Positions 1 to 8,531 of a stretch of 64,000 nt of DNA are shown here, one piece after another (the first letter of the stretch is position 1; every line of letters begins with the position of its first letter). Location of the stretch: positions 52,370 to 116,369 of the forward strand of contig CBFGUG010000017.1 in NCBI GenBank assembly GCA_965651905.1, in the 5' to 3' direction. A program made the position numbers and the translations under genes. The notes beneath the pieces are model-generated. The model saw only the letters and a list, made by a program, of their open reading frames with translations, had not been told where the DNA came from and searched no databases. The DNA comes from SZUA-265 sp965651905. GTDB taxonomy: Bacteria; Myxococcota_A; Polyangia; Polyangiales; Polyangiaceae.

Positions 1-333
1 GCCATCCTTCGCGATGGTCAAGACGCGGCAGCGTTCGTGCGCGCGAGCGTCCGCGGATCGCGGCGATTCGTCGAGCAGCGCCATCTCGCCGAAGACCTGA
101 CCCGGCCCCAGGATCGCCAGCGCTTCTTCGCCCATTCCAGGCACGTCGCGGCTGATTCGAATCTTGCCTTCGAGGATCAGATACAATTTGTCGCCCGCGT
201 CACCGTGCTGGAACACCTTCGTGCCTCGGGCGTGATGTTCCTCCGATGCAAGTCGCGCGATGCGCTCCAGAGCTTCGGTTTTCAGCCCACGAAAGAGCTT
301 CACTTCGCGCAGGACGTCGACGTGTGTTGCCAT
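1..333 (-). CDS. Cyclic nucleotide-binding (CRP/CAP-type) domain protein, 3' end outside window
   Basis: The first 111 codons are present, read on the minus strand from an ATG at 333 to the window edge with no stop. The translation has the beta-roll signature of the cNMP-binding family: GDAGDKLYLILEGKIRI at about residues 45-61, then FGEMALLDESPRSADA near residue 88, which is the phosphate-binding cassette with its conserved Glu, Arg and Ser. This domain binds cAMP or cGMP, or has lost ligand binding, and usually controls an attached output domain. The output part lies beyond the window, so it cannot be said whether this is a transcription factor (HTH), a kinase regulator or a stand-alone sensor. 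Family call is secure; function is open. Confidence 0.85.
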   Translation of the reverse strand, partial: MATHVDVLREVKLFRGLKTEALERIARLASEEHHARGTKVFQHGDAGDKLYLILEGKIRISRDVPGMGEEALAILGPGQVFGEMALLDESPRSADARAHERCRVLTIAKDG

Positions 334-539
334 TCCTCGCGAGCATAGCGTCAATCCGTCGATCGAGTGTAGTAGTCGACGAAATGCGCTGCTGCGGTAG
401 CCTCGTCCCCGCCTGAGGCGCTGCGTCACTGGACGCATACTGTAGTGCGTGGCGGACGTCGAAGGAGACGTAGCTCGATCACGCTTGGGTGGCTGTTCGC
501 CGCGTTGGGGGCGGAACTCCTGGTGCTGGGGGAGTTCAG

Positions 540-1496
540 CTAGCGTTTGAACGTCATGGTGACGGTCATGGTGCTGGGGACTGGCTGTCCAGTAGCGTTC
601 AGCGCGGGTTGGTACCCGCTCTCCCGCATGGCGCAACGTTTGGCGTTTCGGCCGAAGCCGTAACCCGGGTCGTTCAACACGCTGACGTTACTGGGCTGAC
701 CTGTCGGGGAGATGCTGATGGCGACCTTCACCCGCATGTAGTTGATCTGCTCGACGTCCGCTTCCGCGGGGAAAGGACACGTGGTCAGACGATGACTCTT
801 GGGGAGGCCAGCCTTGCGTGAGAGATCGGGCCCCTTGGGCTTGACCACGGCGGGCACTGGCTTTGCCGCTCGACCGCCGGGCACGCCGTCTGGACTGGCG
901 TTGCGGTTGTAGACAGCTTTTTTCCCGGTCCCCCGGGTCGCGGTCACTCCGCCGACGTAGCGTTCGCCGCTGCCTGTCACGAATCCCATGTCGCCCGTCA
1001 GATCCAGCGGTTCGTTCGGGTCGGGCTCAGCTGTCAGCACCTTCGCCGCCTCCGCTGCGGGCGGTGGCGCCTGTGGCGGTGCTTCGGGAGCCTCGGGCGG
1101 CGGCGCCTCAGGGACGGGTGGAGGCTCGGGTTCGGGCTCAGGTTCGGGTTCCGGCTCAGGCTCGGGTTCCGGTTCGGGCTCAGGTTCGGGCTCGGGAGGC
1201 TGCTCCAGTTCGACCTCCAGGATTGCCCTCAAACGCTCACTGACCACGCGCTGAACGCTTCCAGAAAAAGCCCGGAGGGCGAGTAGATCACCGAGCTGGT
1301 AGCCGCGGCCCGCTGCTCCGCCGTGGAGGAGCAGGCCGCCGAGTAGGCCCAGCACCATTCCGAAACGAACACTCGTCCTCGCGCCCAACGCCAGCACCCC
1401 TCCGAACGGCGCGGAGGCGTCCTTGGTCGTCTCGGGTGCGCGCGCGCTGGTGGCGCTGGAAACGGGTTGGGGGGCGGGGGACTGCGAGGAAGCCAT
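540..1496 (-). CDS. tonB: TonB family energy transducer with Glu-Pro repeat linker
   Basis: A 318-residue protein with the TonB plan: a short cytoplasmic N terminus, one membrane helix at about residues 43-59, a Glu-Pro dipeptide run at 99-123 followed by a Pro/Ala-rich stretch to about 150, and a C-terminal domain at about 233-318 (VKVAISISPTGQPSNVSV, with closing TMTVTMTFKR) typical of TonB C-terminal folds. It would carry proton-motive energy from an ExbB/ExbD complex across the periplasm to outer-membrane receptors. It is the last gene of an exbB-exbD-tonB set, 122 bases after exbD. No receptor gene is adjacent, so the substrate is unknown. A TolA-like or AgmX-like role is possible, but the tail matches ordinary TonB better than the AgmX/PglI tail seen at 39.4-39.7 kb. 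Confidence 0.82.
   Translation of the reverse strand: MASSQSPAPQPVSSATSARAPETTKDASAPFGGVLALGARTSVRFGMVLGLLGGLLLHGGAAGRGYQLGDLLALRAFSGSVQRVVSERLRAILEVELEQPPEPEPEPEPEPEPEPEPEPEPEPEPPPVPEAPPPEAPEAPPQAPPPAAEAAKVLTAEPDPNEPLDLTGDMGFVTGSGERYVGGVTATRGTGKKAVYNRNASPDGVPGGRAAKPVPAVVKPKGPDLSRKAGLPKSHRLTTCPFPAEADVEQINYMRVKVAISISPTGQPSNVSVLNDPGYGFGRNAKRCAMRESGYQPALNATGQPVPSTMTVTMTFKR
1132..1197. repeat. Hexamer repeat encoding Glu-Pro dipeptides in tonB
   Basis: An imperfect array of about eleven 6-base units (GA-purine then CC-N on the minus strand) encodes the Glu-Pro run of the TonB linker. Codon choice varies between units, so selection appears to be on the peptide rather than on the DNA. Copy number is likely to vary between strains. 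Confidence 0.8.
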
Positions 1497-1618
1497 GTGC
1501 CGTGGGGAAAGTCTCAGTCCGCGAGGCGTCGTCTGACATGTCGCCTGGGGACTCGGTATTCGACGGAGGCGCTGGAGATTAGATCATCGAAAGATCGAAA
1601 TTCGGGATGGGAGAACAG

Positions 1619-2056
1619 CTACGGTGTGGCAGCGGGCGCGGGCGTGGTCTTGTTGGGAGAGACGGCAAACGCGATCTTGGCGATCTTGGCCTGCTTGAGC
1701 AGATCGAGCACGTGGATCACTCGGCCGTGGGGGACCTTTTGGTCGGCGCGGATCACGGCGCGCAACTCTTCATTTTTCTTTCGCGACTCGGCGGCGAGCG
1801 ACTCGATCAGGTCGTCGCTGGCGATCTCCTTGGAATCCACGAAGGTTTTACCCGACTCGGTCAGCTCGACGCTGAACACCATCTGCACCTGTTCGCCGCT
1901 GGCCGCCTTCGGCAAGTCCATCGGCATGCCTTGGGACACGATGATCTTCGCCGTCACCATGAAGATGATGAGCAGTACCAACGTGACGTCCACGAGCGGA
2001 GTCACGTTGATCGCACTGATGATGTCTTCATCGCTGCTTTGCGCGCCGCCGGCCAT
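1619..2056 (-). CDS. exbD: ExbD/TolR family biopolymer transport protein
   Basis: A 145-residue protein with a short cytoplasmic N terminus, one membrane helix at about residues 21-40 and a periplasmic domain. The helix carries the conserved aspartate (D23 in PLVDVTLVLLIIFM) that conducts protons in ExbD, TolR and MotB-like stators. The periplasmic part ends in RVIHVLDLLKQAKIAKIAFAV, the usual ExbD/TolR ending. Its ATG shares one base with the exbB stop codon (TGATG), so the two are very likely translationally coupled. With ExbB it forms the proton-driven motor that energises TonB. Homologous pairs also drive Glt gliding (AglR/AglQ/AglS), but the adjacent tonB favours classical transport. Confidence 0.93.
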   Translation of the reverse strand: MAGGAQSSDEDIISAINVTPLVDVTLVLLIIFMVTAKIIVSQGMPMDLPKAASGEQVQMVFSVELTESGKTFVDSKEIASDDLIESLAAESRKKNEELRAVIRADQKVPHGRVIHVLDLLKQAKIAKIAFAVSPNKTTPAPAATP

Positions 2057-2802
2057 CAGTCTTCCTCGCCGCCCTTGGAGCCTTTGCTCTTCGCGCTCTT
2101 GCTGGGCGCGTCGCTGGCCGAGCCGCTACTTGCGCTAGTCGTCGCAGGTTCTCCGACCAAGTGCGCGATCAGGACTCGAGACAGGGCGTCGGTGTTGGCC
2201 AAGATCCCGCGCGCTTGACGCTGAAACACGTTGTACATGGCCACTGCGGGGATGGCCACGGCCAGGCCTACCGCGGTCGCCACGAGCGCTTCGGCGATGG
2301 CCGCCATCACCTCTTGGGGCGCGGACATTTGCGCTGCTTCGGCGGCCGCCTCGACGACCTTTTGATCGCCCAGTGCCTCGAATGCTTGCACGACGCCGAT
2401 GACCGTGCCGAAGAGTCCGATGAACGGTGCGTTGTTGCCCAGCGTCCCCAGGTACGCCAGCCCGCGCTCGAGCTTGAGCCGTTGAAGCGCGGCTGCGCCG
2501 CTCATCGCTTCGTCAGCCGCTTTCGCTCCGCGGTCCGCTTCAGCGAGGCCAGCCACCACGACGGCAGCTTCGGCGCTCGGAGACGCTTCCATCTCCTTGC
2601 GTGCGCGCGCCAGATCACCCTTGCGTAGCGCGTTACGCAGATCGCTGGCCAGGCGCGCGATGTCGTCTCGCAGCGACCAGTAAAACCAAGCTCGTTCGAG
2701 CATGATTGCGACGCTGATGACACTCAAGATCAGCATCAACCACATGACCCACTCCGCTCCGAAGTTGGTCATCAACCGTTGGATCCACTCGACCAGGTTC
2801 AT
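2056..2802 (-). CDS. exbB: ExbB/TolQ/MotA family proton channel
   Basis: A 248-residue inner-membrane protein with three predicted helices (about residues 18-36, 123-142 and 171-192) and the large cytoplasmic loop between the first two that is normal for ExbB/TolQ. The loop's end and second helix (LGTLGNNAPFIGLFGTVIGV) and the third helix (ALVATAVGLAVAIPAVAMYN) match the MotA/TolQ/ExbB proton-channel domain well. The ATG at 2802 is chosen over an upstream in-frame start at 2886 because family members start just before the first helix. It ends in a Ser/Lys/Gly-rich tail (residues about 225-248). It is the first gene of exbB-exbD-tonB and overlaps exbD by one base. Confidence 0.93.
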   Translation of the reverse strand: MNLVEWIQRLMTNFGAEWVMWLMLILSVISVAIMLERAWFYWSLRDDIARLASDLRNALRKGDLARARKEMEASPSAEAAVVVAGLAEADRGAKAADEAMSGAAALQRLKLERGLAYLGTLGNNAPFIGLFGTVIGVVQAFEALGDQKVVEAAAEAAQMSAPQEVMAAIAEALVATAVGLAVAIPAVAMYNVFQRQARGILANTDALSRVLIAHLVGEPATTSASSGSASDAPSKSAKSKGSKGGEED

Positions 2803-3209
2803 TCTGTTTGCCCTAAACTCGTCACCGGCACGTGATACGGGGCGCAAAGGCTCCGGCGGTAGCCCAACTGCGCGCCGCGGTGGCATTCGCTAACACAAAA
2901 ATGCACAGGTCGGGAGCTGTCTGAGTGCAGATCGACGCCCGGCCGGCAACACGAAGCCATGGGGCCATGGGAGCCGCGCTTCGGGGTAGGCACAAGACGC
3001 AGGGAGCTACGAAAATGGCTCGAGTGCTTCGGTACCCGTGGGTTCTGTCCGGGCGTCGTGGGGCATGGCACAACGGCTCCCCGGTCGGGAGAGCTGTTCC
3101 CCGCGAGTCGCTGGGGACGGACCGTGCGCTGGCCGGCGTTCGCGCGTCGAAGCAAGCACGGCGAGGCCAGAGCTCTACCGAGTTATCGTCGGAACCCGTG
3201 AGCCGTGCC
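2803..3209. other. Intergenic region upstream of exbB
   Basis: About 400 bases between the 5' end of exbB and the 3' end of the HAD nucleotidase gene, both on the minus strand. Several open frames cross it on both strands, but they are Arg/Gly/Pro-rich, overlap each other and resemble no protein family. It probably holds the promoter for exbB-exbD-tonB; no convincing -35/-10 pair was identified. Confidence 0.5.
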
Positions 3210-4715
3210 TCAGAGCTCGTGGGGCATGAAATCGTGGGGCGAGCGATAGACGCGTTCGGCGGAGTAGTGCCGCAATGAGGAAACGCGTCGCATGTAGATG
3301 TCGGCGTAGCGGGAAACTTGGGCTCCGAAGCTGCTGGTGCCGCCGTGCTGCTTGAAGAGGGAGCCCCAATACGGGTGAAACGACCCGTCGATCAGCGCCT
3401 CGAGTTTGAGTTGTTCCTGGCTGGTCTGTTTGAGTACGCGTCGCACGCCATCGAGCCCACGGCGCACGCGTGTTTCTTCTCGCGGATCCGTCACCTCGCC
3501 GTCTCGGGTTATCTGCCGCAGCCGCCGTTGATAGAATCTGAGCTCGTCCTCGAGATGACGGCGTTCACGGTCCAAATCGACCATCTTACGAATCGCTGCA
3601 GCGGCGCTCTGGTGGCCTGCGAGCTCGGCGTCCAGCTCTTGCACGATCATCGCGGTGCGCCACGTCGACTCCTTCTTCGAGCGCACGATGTCGCCGTAGA
3701 TGTGGTCTCCGACGTACATCACTTCGGAGCCGCGGATCCCGGTCAGTCGCTCGAAGGCCGCCAGGTTACCTCCCTGGTACACATGCCCGGGTTCCAGGCG
3801 AGTAGCCTGGCCGATGGCTTTGCCATCGTCGAGTTCGACGAAAGGCTGCCCTTCACGAAACCACAGCGGTTTGCGTGCGGAAACGACGACGATGTCGAAG
3901 TACTGCGTCCACGAACCGTACTGCTGCATGGCTCCGTCCAGCAGGTAGTCCATCAGGGCGTTGGTGTATTCCCACGGTGAATTCGTGAGCACGAACAGCT
4001 TTTTCCCCGCTGACCGCAACTTGTGCAGGGTCATCGGTAGGTGTTCATCTCTGTCGATGAAATGTGGCAAGTTCATTCGCACGCGGTCGTGAACCTCGCC
4101 CGTTGCGTGGGCCATGTCGATCGACTTTCGGATGTCGTCGAACAGCTGGGCGTAGTCGACCTTGCGGCGCTGTTTCTCGAGTGCGTCGATCAATGACACG
4201 TAACTGGTGACTTCGCTCAGTCCGAACAAGGTGTCGATCCAGTGAAAACGGTCACTGTCCGGGCGTACCTTCGTGTGCCAATACAGTCGCTGGATCTCGG
4301 CAGGATCGATGATCGTCGTGCCGTGGTACGCCTTGTGAATCGCATCGAAGCGGTTCATCTTGAGCACGTTGCCCAGCTGTTTGTCGATCAGTAGCCCGCG
4401 GATCGGGAAACGAATGTCCACTTGGAGCTCGCGCAGACTCTCTGGATAACCCAGCTCGATCAGGTTCTTCAGCGTGACTTCGATGCTGAGCGCGTCCATC
4501 GCGTCTTGGTGGTAGATCGCGAGGGTGTAGTCCATGTCGAAGCCGAGCCAGCTGATGTCCGACATCGGCAGGTGACGGTTGACGTAGATGCGTTCGGCGC
4601 GGGGGAGGGCCAGGTCGGTGCTGCTCGCGTCACGCAGCGTCACTAGCGGCAGCGTCAGCTGTCCACCCGCGTCTGAGGTAGGAATGGCGTCGCCCAATAT
4701 CCGAAGTCTTAGCAC
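3210..4715 (-). CDS. HAD-IG family 5'-nucleotidase
   Basis: A 501-residue protein of the eukaryotic-type cytosolic purine 5'-nucleotidase family (HAD-IG). The nucleophile motif is GFDMDYTLA with D60 and D62. Downstream are KLFVLTNSPWEYTNALMDYLL (HAD motif II region) and YVGDHIYGDIVRSKK (motif IV aspartates). The long cap region between motif I and motif II is normal for this family. It would dephosphorylate nucleoside monophosphates such as IMP or GMP in the cytoplasm. A downstream in-frame ATG (residue 51, MSDISWLGF) could be the true start if the first 50 residues prove unconserved. It is transcribed away from the glutamine amidotransferase gene, with about 90 bases between the starts. Confidence 0.85.
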   Translation of the reverse strand: MLRLRILGDAIPTSDAGGQLTLPLVTLRDASSTDLALPRAERIYVNRHLPMSDISWLGFDMDYTLAIYHQDAMDALSIEVTLKNLIELGYPESLRELQVDIRFPIRGLLIDKQLGNVLKMNRFDAIHKAYHGTTIIDPAEIQRLYWHTKVRPDSDRFHWIDTLFGLSEVTSYVSLIDALEKQRRKVDYAQLFDDIRKSIDMAHATGEVHDRVRMNLPHFIDRDEHLPMTLHKLRSAGKKLFVLTNSPWEYTNALMDYLLDGAMQQYGSWTQYFDIVVVSARKPLWFREGQPFVELDDGKAIGQATRLEPGHVYQGGNLAAFERLTGIRGSEVMYVGDHIYGDIVRSKKESTWRTAMIVQELDAELAGHQSAAAAIRKMVDLDRERRHLEDELRFYQRRLRQITRDGEVTDPREETRVRRGLDGVRRVLKQTSQEQLKLEALIDGSFHPYWGSLFKQHGGTSSFGAQVSRYADIYMRRVSSLRHYSAERVYRSPHDFMPHEL

Positions 4716-4808
4716 GGATGCGCGGCTCGGGCGCGGCTGGGCGGTCGCTCAGCGTGTGTGGGGGGCCCCGAATCGCTGGTTGCAACGACCGGGGCGTGGT
4801 CCAACACT

Positions 4809-5528
4809 GTGCGAGTGCAGAAGCCACTCGTGATCGTCGTGACGGGCGAGCCCGTCGAAGGAGCAGAACGCAAGTACGGAAGTTTTGCGGACATGATTCG
4901 ACATTCGATGGGTGATGCGTGGACTGGGCCATACCAGGTGGTCGACGTGCGCTCGACCGACGCGCTGCCAGATCCCACACAGGTTGCTGGCGCGATCGTA
5001 ACGGGCTCGCCCGCGCGTTTGGGCGATCGCACGGATTGGATGCTGCGAGGTTTGCGCTACCTGCGTTCGCTGGACGCGGCACAGACCCCGACGCTCGGGA
5101 TCTGTTTCGGTCATCAGATGTTGGGAGAAGCGCTGGGCGGGCGTGTCGCGCCAAATCCCAATGGTCGTGAAATCGGTACCGTGGCCATCACCGCTCATCA
5201 CGACAACCCCTTGCTCGAGCCTGATGACCCGTTCACGGCGAACGTGAGTCACCTCGATTCGATCGTCGAGTTGCCGCCTGATGCGACAGTCTTGGCCCAG
5301 ACCGAACTCGAGCCCCATGCTCTCGTGCGATTTTCGGAGACGACTTGGGGCGTGCAATTTCACCCAGAGATGGACGCGAAGATAGTCGCGGAGTATCTGC
5401 TCGAGCGCCGCGCGGCGATTGAGTCCGAGGGCATCGACGTGGAAGCGCGTTTGGCTGGGTTGGGGGACGCGCCTGCGGGTCGGCGCGTGCTGCCGAACTT
5501 CGTAGAGCGGGTGGTGCTCGGGAAGTAG
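4809..5528 (+). CDS. Class I glutamine amidotransferase domain protein (GMP synthase-like)
   Basis: A 239-residue stand-alone class I glutaminase. The nucleophile elbow GICFGHQ places Cys at about residue 99, and the His-Glu pair is in FHPEMD at about 185-187, so the Cys-His-Glu triad is intact. Such proteins hydrolyse glutamine to give ammonia, or act as gamma-glutamyl peptidases. No synthetase partner is adjacent, so the acceptor is unknown. The GTG at 4809 is preferred because homology to the family begins about there (KPLVIVVTGEP); the frame extends upstream to 4758. It converges on the phoH-like gene with a strong GC hairpin between them. Confidence 0.83.
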   Translation: MRVQKPLVIVVTGEPVEGAERKYGSFADMIRHSMGDAWTGPYQVVDVRSTDALPDPTQVAGAIVTGSPARLGDRTDWMLRGLRYLRSLDAAQTPTLGICFGHQMLGEALGGRVAPNPNGREIGTVAITAHHDNPLLEPDDPFTANVSHLDSIVELPPDATVLAQTELEPHALVRFSETTWGVQFHPEMDAKIVAEYLLERRAAIESEGIDVEARLAGLGDAPAGRRVLPNFVERVVLGK

Positions 5529-5534
5529 CTCAGC

Positions 5535-5562
5535 GAAAACGCGCCGCGCGCGGGCGCGCGGC
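5535..5562 (-). terminator. Rho-independent terminator for the phoH-like gene
   Basis: A perfect 8-bp GC stem (5543-5550 with 5555-5562, loop CGGG) followed on the minus strand by GTTTTC. It lies between convergent genes, and the T-run is on the minus side, so it best serves the PIN-PhoH gene. Confidence 0.65.
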
Positions 5563-5567
5563 AGTCG

Positions 5568-6884
5568 TCAGAGTTTCCGTGCGGCGAGGTTCGCCAAGTC
5601 GCTTCGTTCACCCTTGCGCAACACTACGTGACCGACCAGTGGCTCGCCACGCAAGCGATCCGCGACGACACTGAGCCCGTTGGTCGAACTGTCGACGTAG
5701 GGGTTGTCGATTTGGAAGGGGTCACCCGTGAGCACAATCTTCGTGCCCTCGGCACAACGAGTGATGACCGTTTTGACCTCGTGTGGGGTGAGGTTCTGCG
5801 CTTCGTCGACGATGACGTATTGCTGCGGCAAGCTGCGGCCGCGGATGTACGCCAGCGGCTCGACCTCGATTTGACCTTGGGACAGCAGTGAGTCGATGTC
5901 GGGGACGCCGCGCCTGCGGGTACCCGAACCAATCAACAGAAACTCGAGATTGTCGAAGATTGGCTTCATCCAGGGGCCCATCTTCTCGTTCACGTCGCCC
6001 GGTAGGTAACCCAAGTCGCGCCCGAGCGGGATCACCGGGCGACTCACGAGCAGTCGCGAGTAAGTGCCGTCCACGACGGACAGTGACAGCCCAGCGGCGA
6101 GTGCCAGTAGCGTCTTACCAGTGCCCGCCATACCGACCAGGCTGACGCAGCGAACACTGTTGTCGAGCAGTAGGTCCATCGCGAAGCTCTGTTCCTTGTT
6201 GCGGGGGCGGATGCCCATCACTCCCTCGCGCGGACAGCGCAACTTGCGGATCGTCTTGCCCTCGGGATCGACGCGGCCGAGCGCCGTGCGATTGTCGTTG
6301 CTGTCTTGACGCAATAGGACGCAAACATTGGGGTAGAGCGCGGGATCCTCCGCGTCGAGCTGTCCGGTCTTGAAGAACAGCTCCAGTTGGTCGGCGCTCA
6401 CGTCGATCTCGCGCATGCCCGTCTCGAGGGCTTCGGGTTCGACGCTTTGGTTCTCGTACGCCTGCGTGGTCAGGCCCAGGGCGTCGGCGCGGATGCGCAA
6501 GTTGACGTCCATCGTGATGAAGATGGTCGTCTCTTCAGGGCGCGAATCGCGGATCTCGATCGCCGTTTGAATGATGGCGTGATCGCCAGACCCTGGCTCG
6601 AGCGCGATGGCAAGTCGAGCTCGCTGTTCTGGGACGTAAACCCGCAGCGTGCCCTGACTGTTGACCGGGATGCCCTTGGAAAGTGAGCCATGTGCTTCAC
6701 GCAGCGAATCGAAGATGCGCGCGACTTCTCGAGCGTTACGCCCGCGCTCCGTCGTGTCGCGCTTGAACCGATCGATCTCTTCGAGAACGTAGATCGGGAC
6801 GATCAGTTCGTTGTCTTCGAACTTGAAGATCGCTTGTGGGTCATGGACGAGAACATTGGTGTCGACGATATAGTTTTTCTTCAT
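5568..6884 (-). CDS. PIN domain plus PhoH ATPase (PhoH2-type)
   Basis: A 438-residue fusion. The N terminus is a PIN nuclease domain (VDTNVLVHDP at residues 6-15, with further acidic residues up to about 140), and the C-terminal half is a PhoH P-loop domain: Walker A GMAGTGKTLLALAAG, then RPVIPLGRDLGYLPGD, Walker B YVIVDEAQNL, and a sensor-like ITRCAEGTKIVLTGD. PhoH2 proteins of this plan are ATP-driven RNA unwinding and cleaving enzymes. The ATG at 6884 is chosen because MKKNYIVDTNVLVHDP is the usual family start; the frame runs a further 11 codons upstream. It diverges from recX, sharing about 150 bases of upstream DNA. Confidence 0.9.
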   Translation of the reverse strand: MKKNYIVDTNVLVHDPQAIFKFEDNELIVPIYVLEEIDRFKRDTTERGRNAREVARIFDSLREAHGSLSKGIPVNSQGTLRVYVPEQRARLAIALEPGSGDHAIIQTAIEIRDSRPEETTIFITMDVNLRIRADALGLTTQAYENQSVEPEALETGMREIDVSADQLELFFKTGQLDAEDPALYPNVCVLLRQDSNDNRTALGRVDPEGKTIRKLRCPREGVMGIRPRNKEQSFAMDLLLDNSVRCVSLVGMAGTGKTLLALAAGLSLSVVDGTYSRLLVSRPVIPLGRDLGYLPGDVNEKMGPWMKPIFDNLEFLLIGSGTRRRGVPDIDSLLSQGQIEVEPLAYIRGRSLPQQYVIVDEAQNLTPHEVKTVITRCAEGTKIVLTGDPFQIDNPYVDSSTNGLSVVADRLRGEPLVGHVVLRKGERSDLANLAARKL

Positions 6885-7032
6885 CGAAGAGGTCTCTTCG
6901 CTCCCAGCAACAACCACAGCATAGATGAACGAAAGCGGTCAGCGCTCGTTGAAATGTTAGTAGGGCAGCATTCGGAGCGCAGCGCGTAGGTGCTCGGCAC
7001 TGGTGTCGCAAGCTGGCGGATGACACTCATGG

Positions 7033-7656
7033 ATGAAGCAAACCCCTCGACAGGTGGCCCACGTCATTTATACCCGCACTGTGACAGCGCCCACCACCCG
7101 CCGCGGGAAACGACCCGCCCGCCGCCCGAAGCGGGTGGATCCAGCCTTCCTCGAGGCAGTGGCGCTCTCCTACCTCAATCGATTCGACGCTTCCGCCAAA
7201 CGCTTGCGCGAGATGCTGCTGCGGCGCGCTCGCACCGAGGTGAGAAAAGGTAGCCCCGAGCCACCCGAGCAGGAACAGCTGAGCGAGTGGGTGGAAGAAC
7301 TACTCGCTCGTTACCAGGCCTCGGGGCTAATCAACGATCAGCGATACGCGGAGAACCTGGCCGGGAGTTTGCGCCGACGCGGGACTTCGAGACGTGGCAT
7401 CGGCGCCAAGCTCCGAGCCAAAGGGGTGGGAGTCGAGGAAGCCGAAGCAGCGATTGCAGAAGCCGATCGCGACACGCGAGATGGAGAGCTAGCGGCGGCG
7501 CTCGAGCTGGTACGGCGACGACGACTGGGCCATCATCGCCAGACAGACGAACGTCGGGAACGGCGGCAAAAGGACTTGGCAGTGCTCGCTCGAGCTGGAT
7601 TTTCGTTCGAGGTGGCGACGCGAGCGTTGGCTGACGACGACCCCGAGGACTTCTGA
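7033..7656 (+). CDS. recX: RecX family regulatory protein
   Basis: A 207-residue basic helical protein. The core is typical of RecX three-helix repeats: FLEAVALSYLNRFDASAKRLREMLLRR, then YQASGLINDQRYAENLAGSLRRRG, then RRGIGAKLRAKGVGVEEAEAAI. RecX binds RecA filaments and limits recombination and SOS activity. The first 35 residues are basic and poorly conserved; a GTG at 7081 is another possible start. recA is not in the window, so it is not in the recA-recX operon common in other bacteria. It converges with the MOSC gene. Confidence 0.85.
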   Translation: MKQTPRQVAHVIYTRTVTAPTTRRGKRPARRPKRVDPAFLEAVALSYLNRFDASAKRLREMLLRRARTEVRKGSPEPPEQEQLSEWVEELLARYQASGLINDQRYAENLAGSLRRRGTSRRGIGAKLRAKGVGVEEAEAAIAEADRDTRDGELAAALELVRRRRLGHHRQTDERRERRQKDLAVLARAGFSFEVATRALADDDPEDF

Positions 7657-7667
7657 GCGCGTCCGCC

Positions 7668-7688
7668 GCGTCCACGTGAAATGGACGC
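7668..7688. terminator. Possible bidirectional hairpin between recX and the MOSC gene
   Basis: A perfect 7-bp inverted repeat (GCGTCCA at 7668-7674, TGGACGC at 7682-7688, 7-base loop) lies in the 32-base gap between the two convergent genes. There is no T-run on either side, so termination is a guess from position. Confidence 0.35.
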
Positions 7689-8480
7689 CTAAGGGGCGTG
7701 CACCTGAAGTTCATCCCCGACGCGCAGTACTCCGCTGCCATGCGGCACGCAGTTTTGCCCGAACGTCACTCCGTCGGGAGTTTTTCGAAACTTGGCGAGT
7801 GTTGCCAGGGGTTCGCGACTGCGCCTTCCCGTCGACTGGTTCACGGTGGTGATGGCGCAGCGGGTGCACGGCTTGGCAATGCTCAGCGTCAGTTTCGGCG
7901 CGCTCACGGTCGTCCAGCGGTCTTCCTCGAACGGTTGGCAGTTGCGCACGACGATGTTCGGACGGAAACGGTTCATTGGAATGGGCTGCGCGAGCTGTCG
8001 ATTGAGTTCACCCAGCGACTCCAACGTCGCGAGCAGCAGCGGGTAGCCGTCGGCAAACGCGACCTGGCTGGAGACGTCGGTGTGCTCGCGACTCACCTGT
8101 CGCTCCAAGTCGTTCGGAAAGTACACTAGACGGACGCTGCGACCGACCGCCGTGCTGAACCAGTCCGCGACTGGATCACCCATGTCGTCCGCGCTGCCCT
8201 CGAAGTTCCACACACGGACCTTGCGCTTGCCGACGCCCCGCACGCCGATGCGCAGCGGTGTGGCGCCTGGTAAGGTCGCTTCCACGCCGTCGGGGAGTAA
8301 CCTCGTACCGATCAACGCCATCTGTGGCGTGGAACGTTGCGTGACGAAGTTGCCGTCGGAGTCCACCAGCATCCAGCGGCGATCGTGCAGTGGGCCTCGC
8401 GCGTCGAACGTCATCTCGGTCACGGACACACCGCGGCAAGACTTGATTGGATACACGAACAGTGAAGAGATGACGGGCAT
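7689..8480 (-). CDS. MOSC domain protein (molybdenum cofactor sulfurase C-terminal-like)
   Basis: A 263-residue protein with an N-terminal MOSC beta-barrel (SSLFVYPIKSCRGVSVTE, residues 5-22) and a MOSC domain from about residue 105. The conserved region around the MOSC cysteine is present (SIAKPCTRCAITTVNQSTG, residues about 195-213), followed by FGQNCVPHGSGVLRVGDEL. Related proteins include mARC-type amidoxime reductases and YcbX, which bind molybdenum cofactor and reduce N-hydroxylated compounds; no ferredoxin domain is fused here. It follows rsmE on the same strand by 51 bases and may be co-transcribed with it. Confidence 0.88.
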   Translation of the reverse strand: MPVISSLFVYPIKSCRGVSVTEMTFDARGPLHDRRWMLVDSDGNFVTQRSTPQMALIGTRLLPDGVEATLPGATPLRIGVRGVGKRKVRVWNFEGSADDMGDPVADWFSTAVGRSVRLVYFPNDLERQVSREHTDVSSQVAFADGYPLLLATLESLGELNRQLAQPIPMNRFRPNIVVRNCQPFEEDRWTTVSAPKLTLSIAKPCTRCAITTVNQSTGRRSREPLATLAKFRKTPDGVTFGQNCVPHGSGVLRVGDELQVHAP

Positions 8481-8531
8481 GGGGAATCGCCTATTTAGCG
8501 TACTCTCGCCTCGAACGCGCGAGGTTGCCCG

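Noticed and set aside
1081..1200. The Glu-Pro hexamer array could be taken for a CRISPR or other DNA-level repeat.
   Set aside because: Units are 6 bases, in frame with tonB and without spacers; it is a coding repeat.
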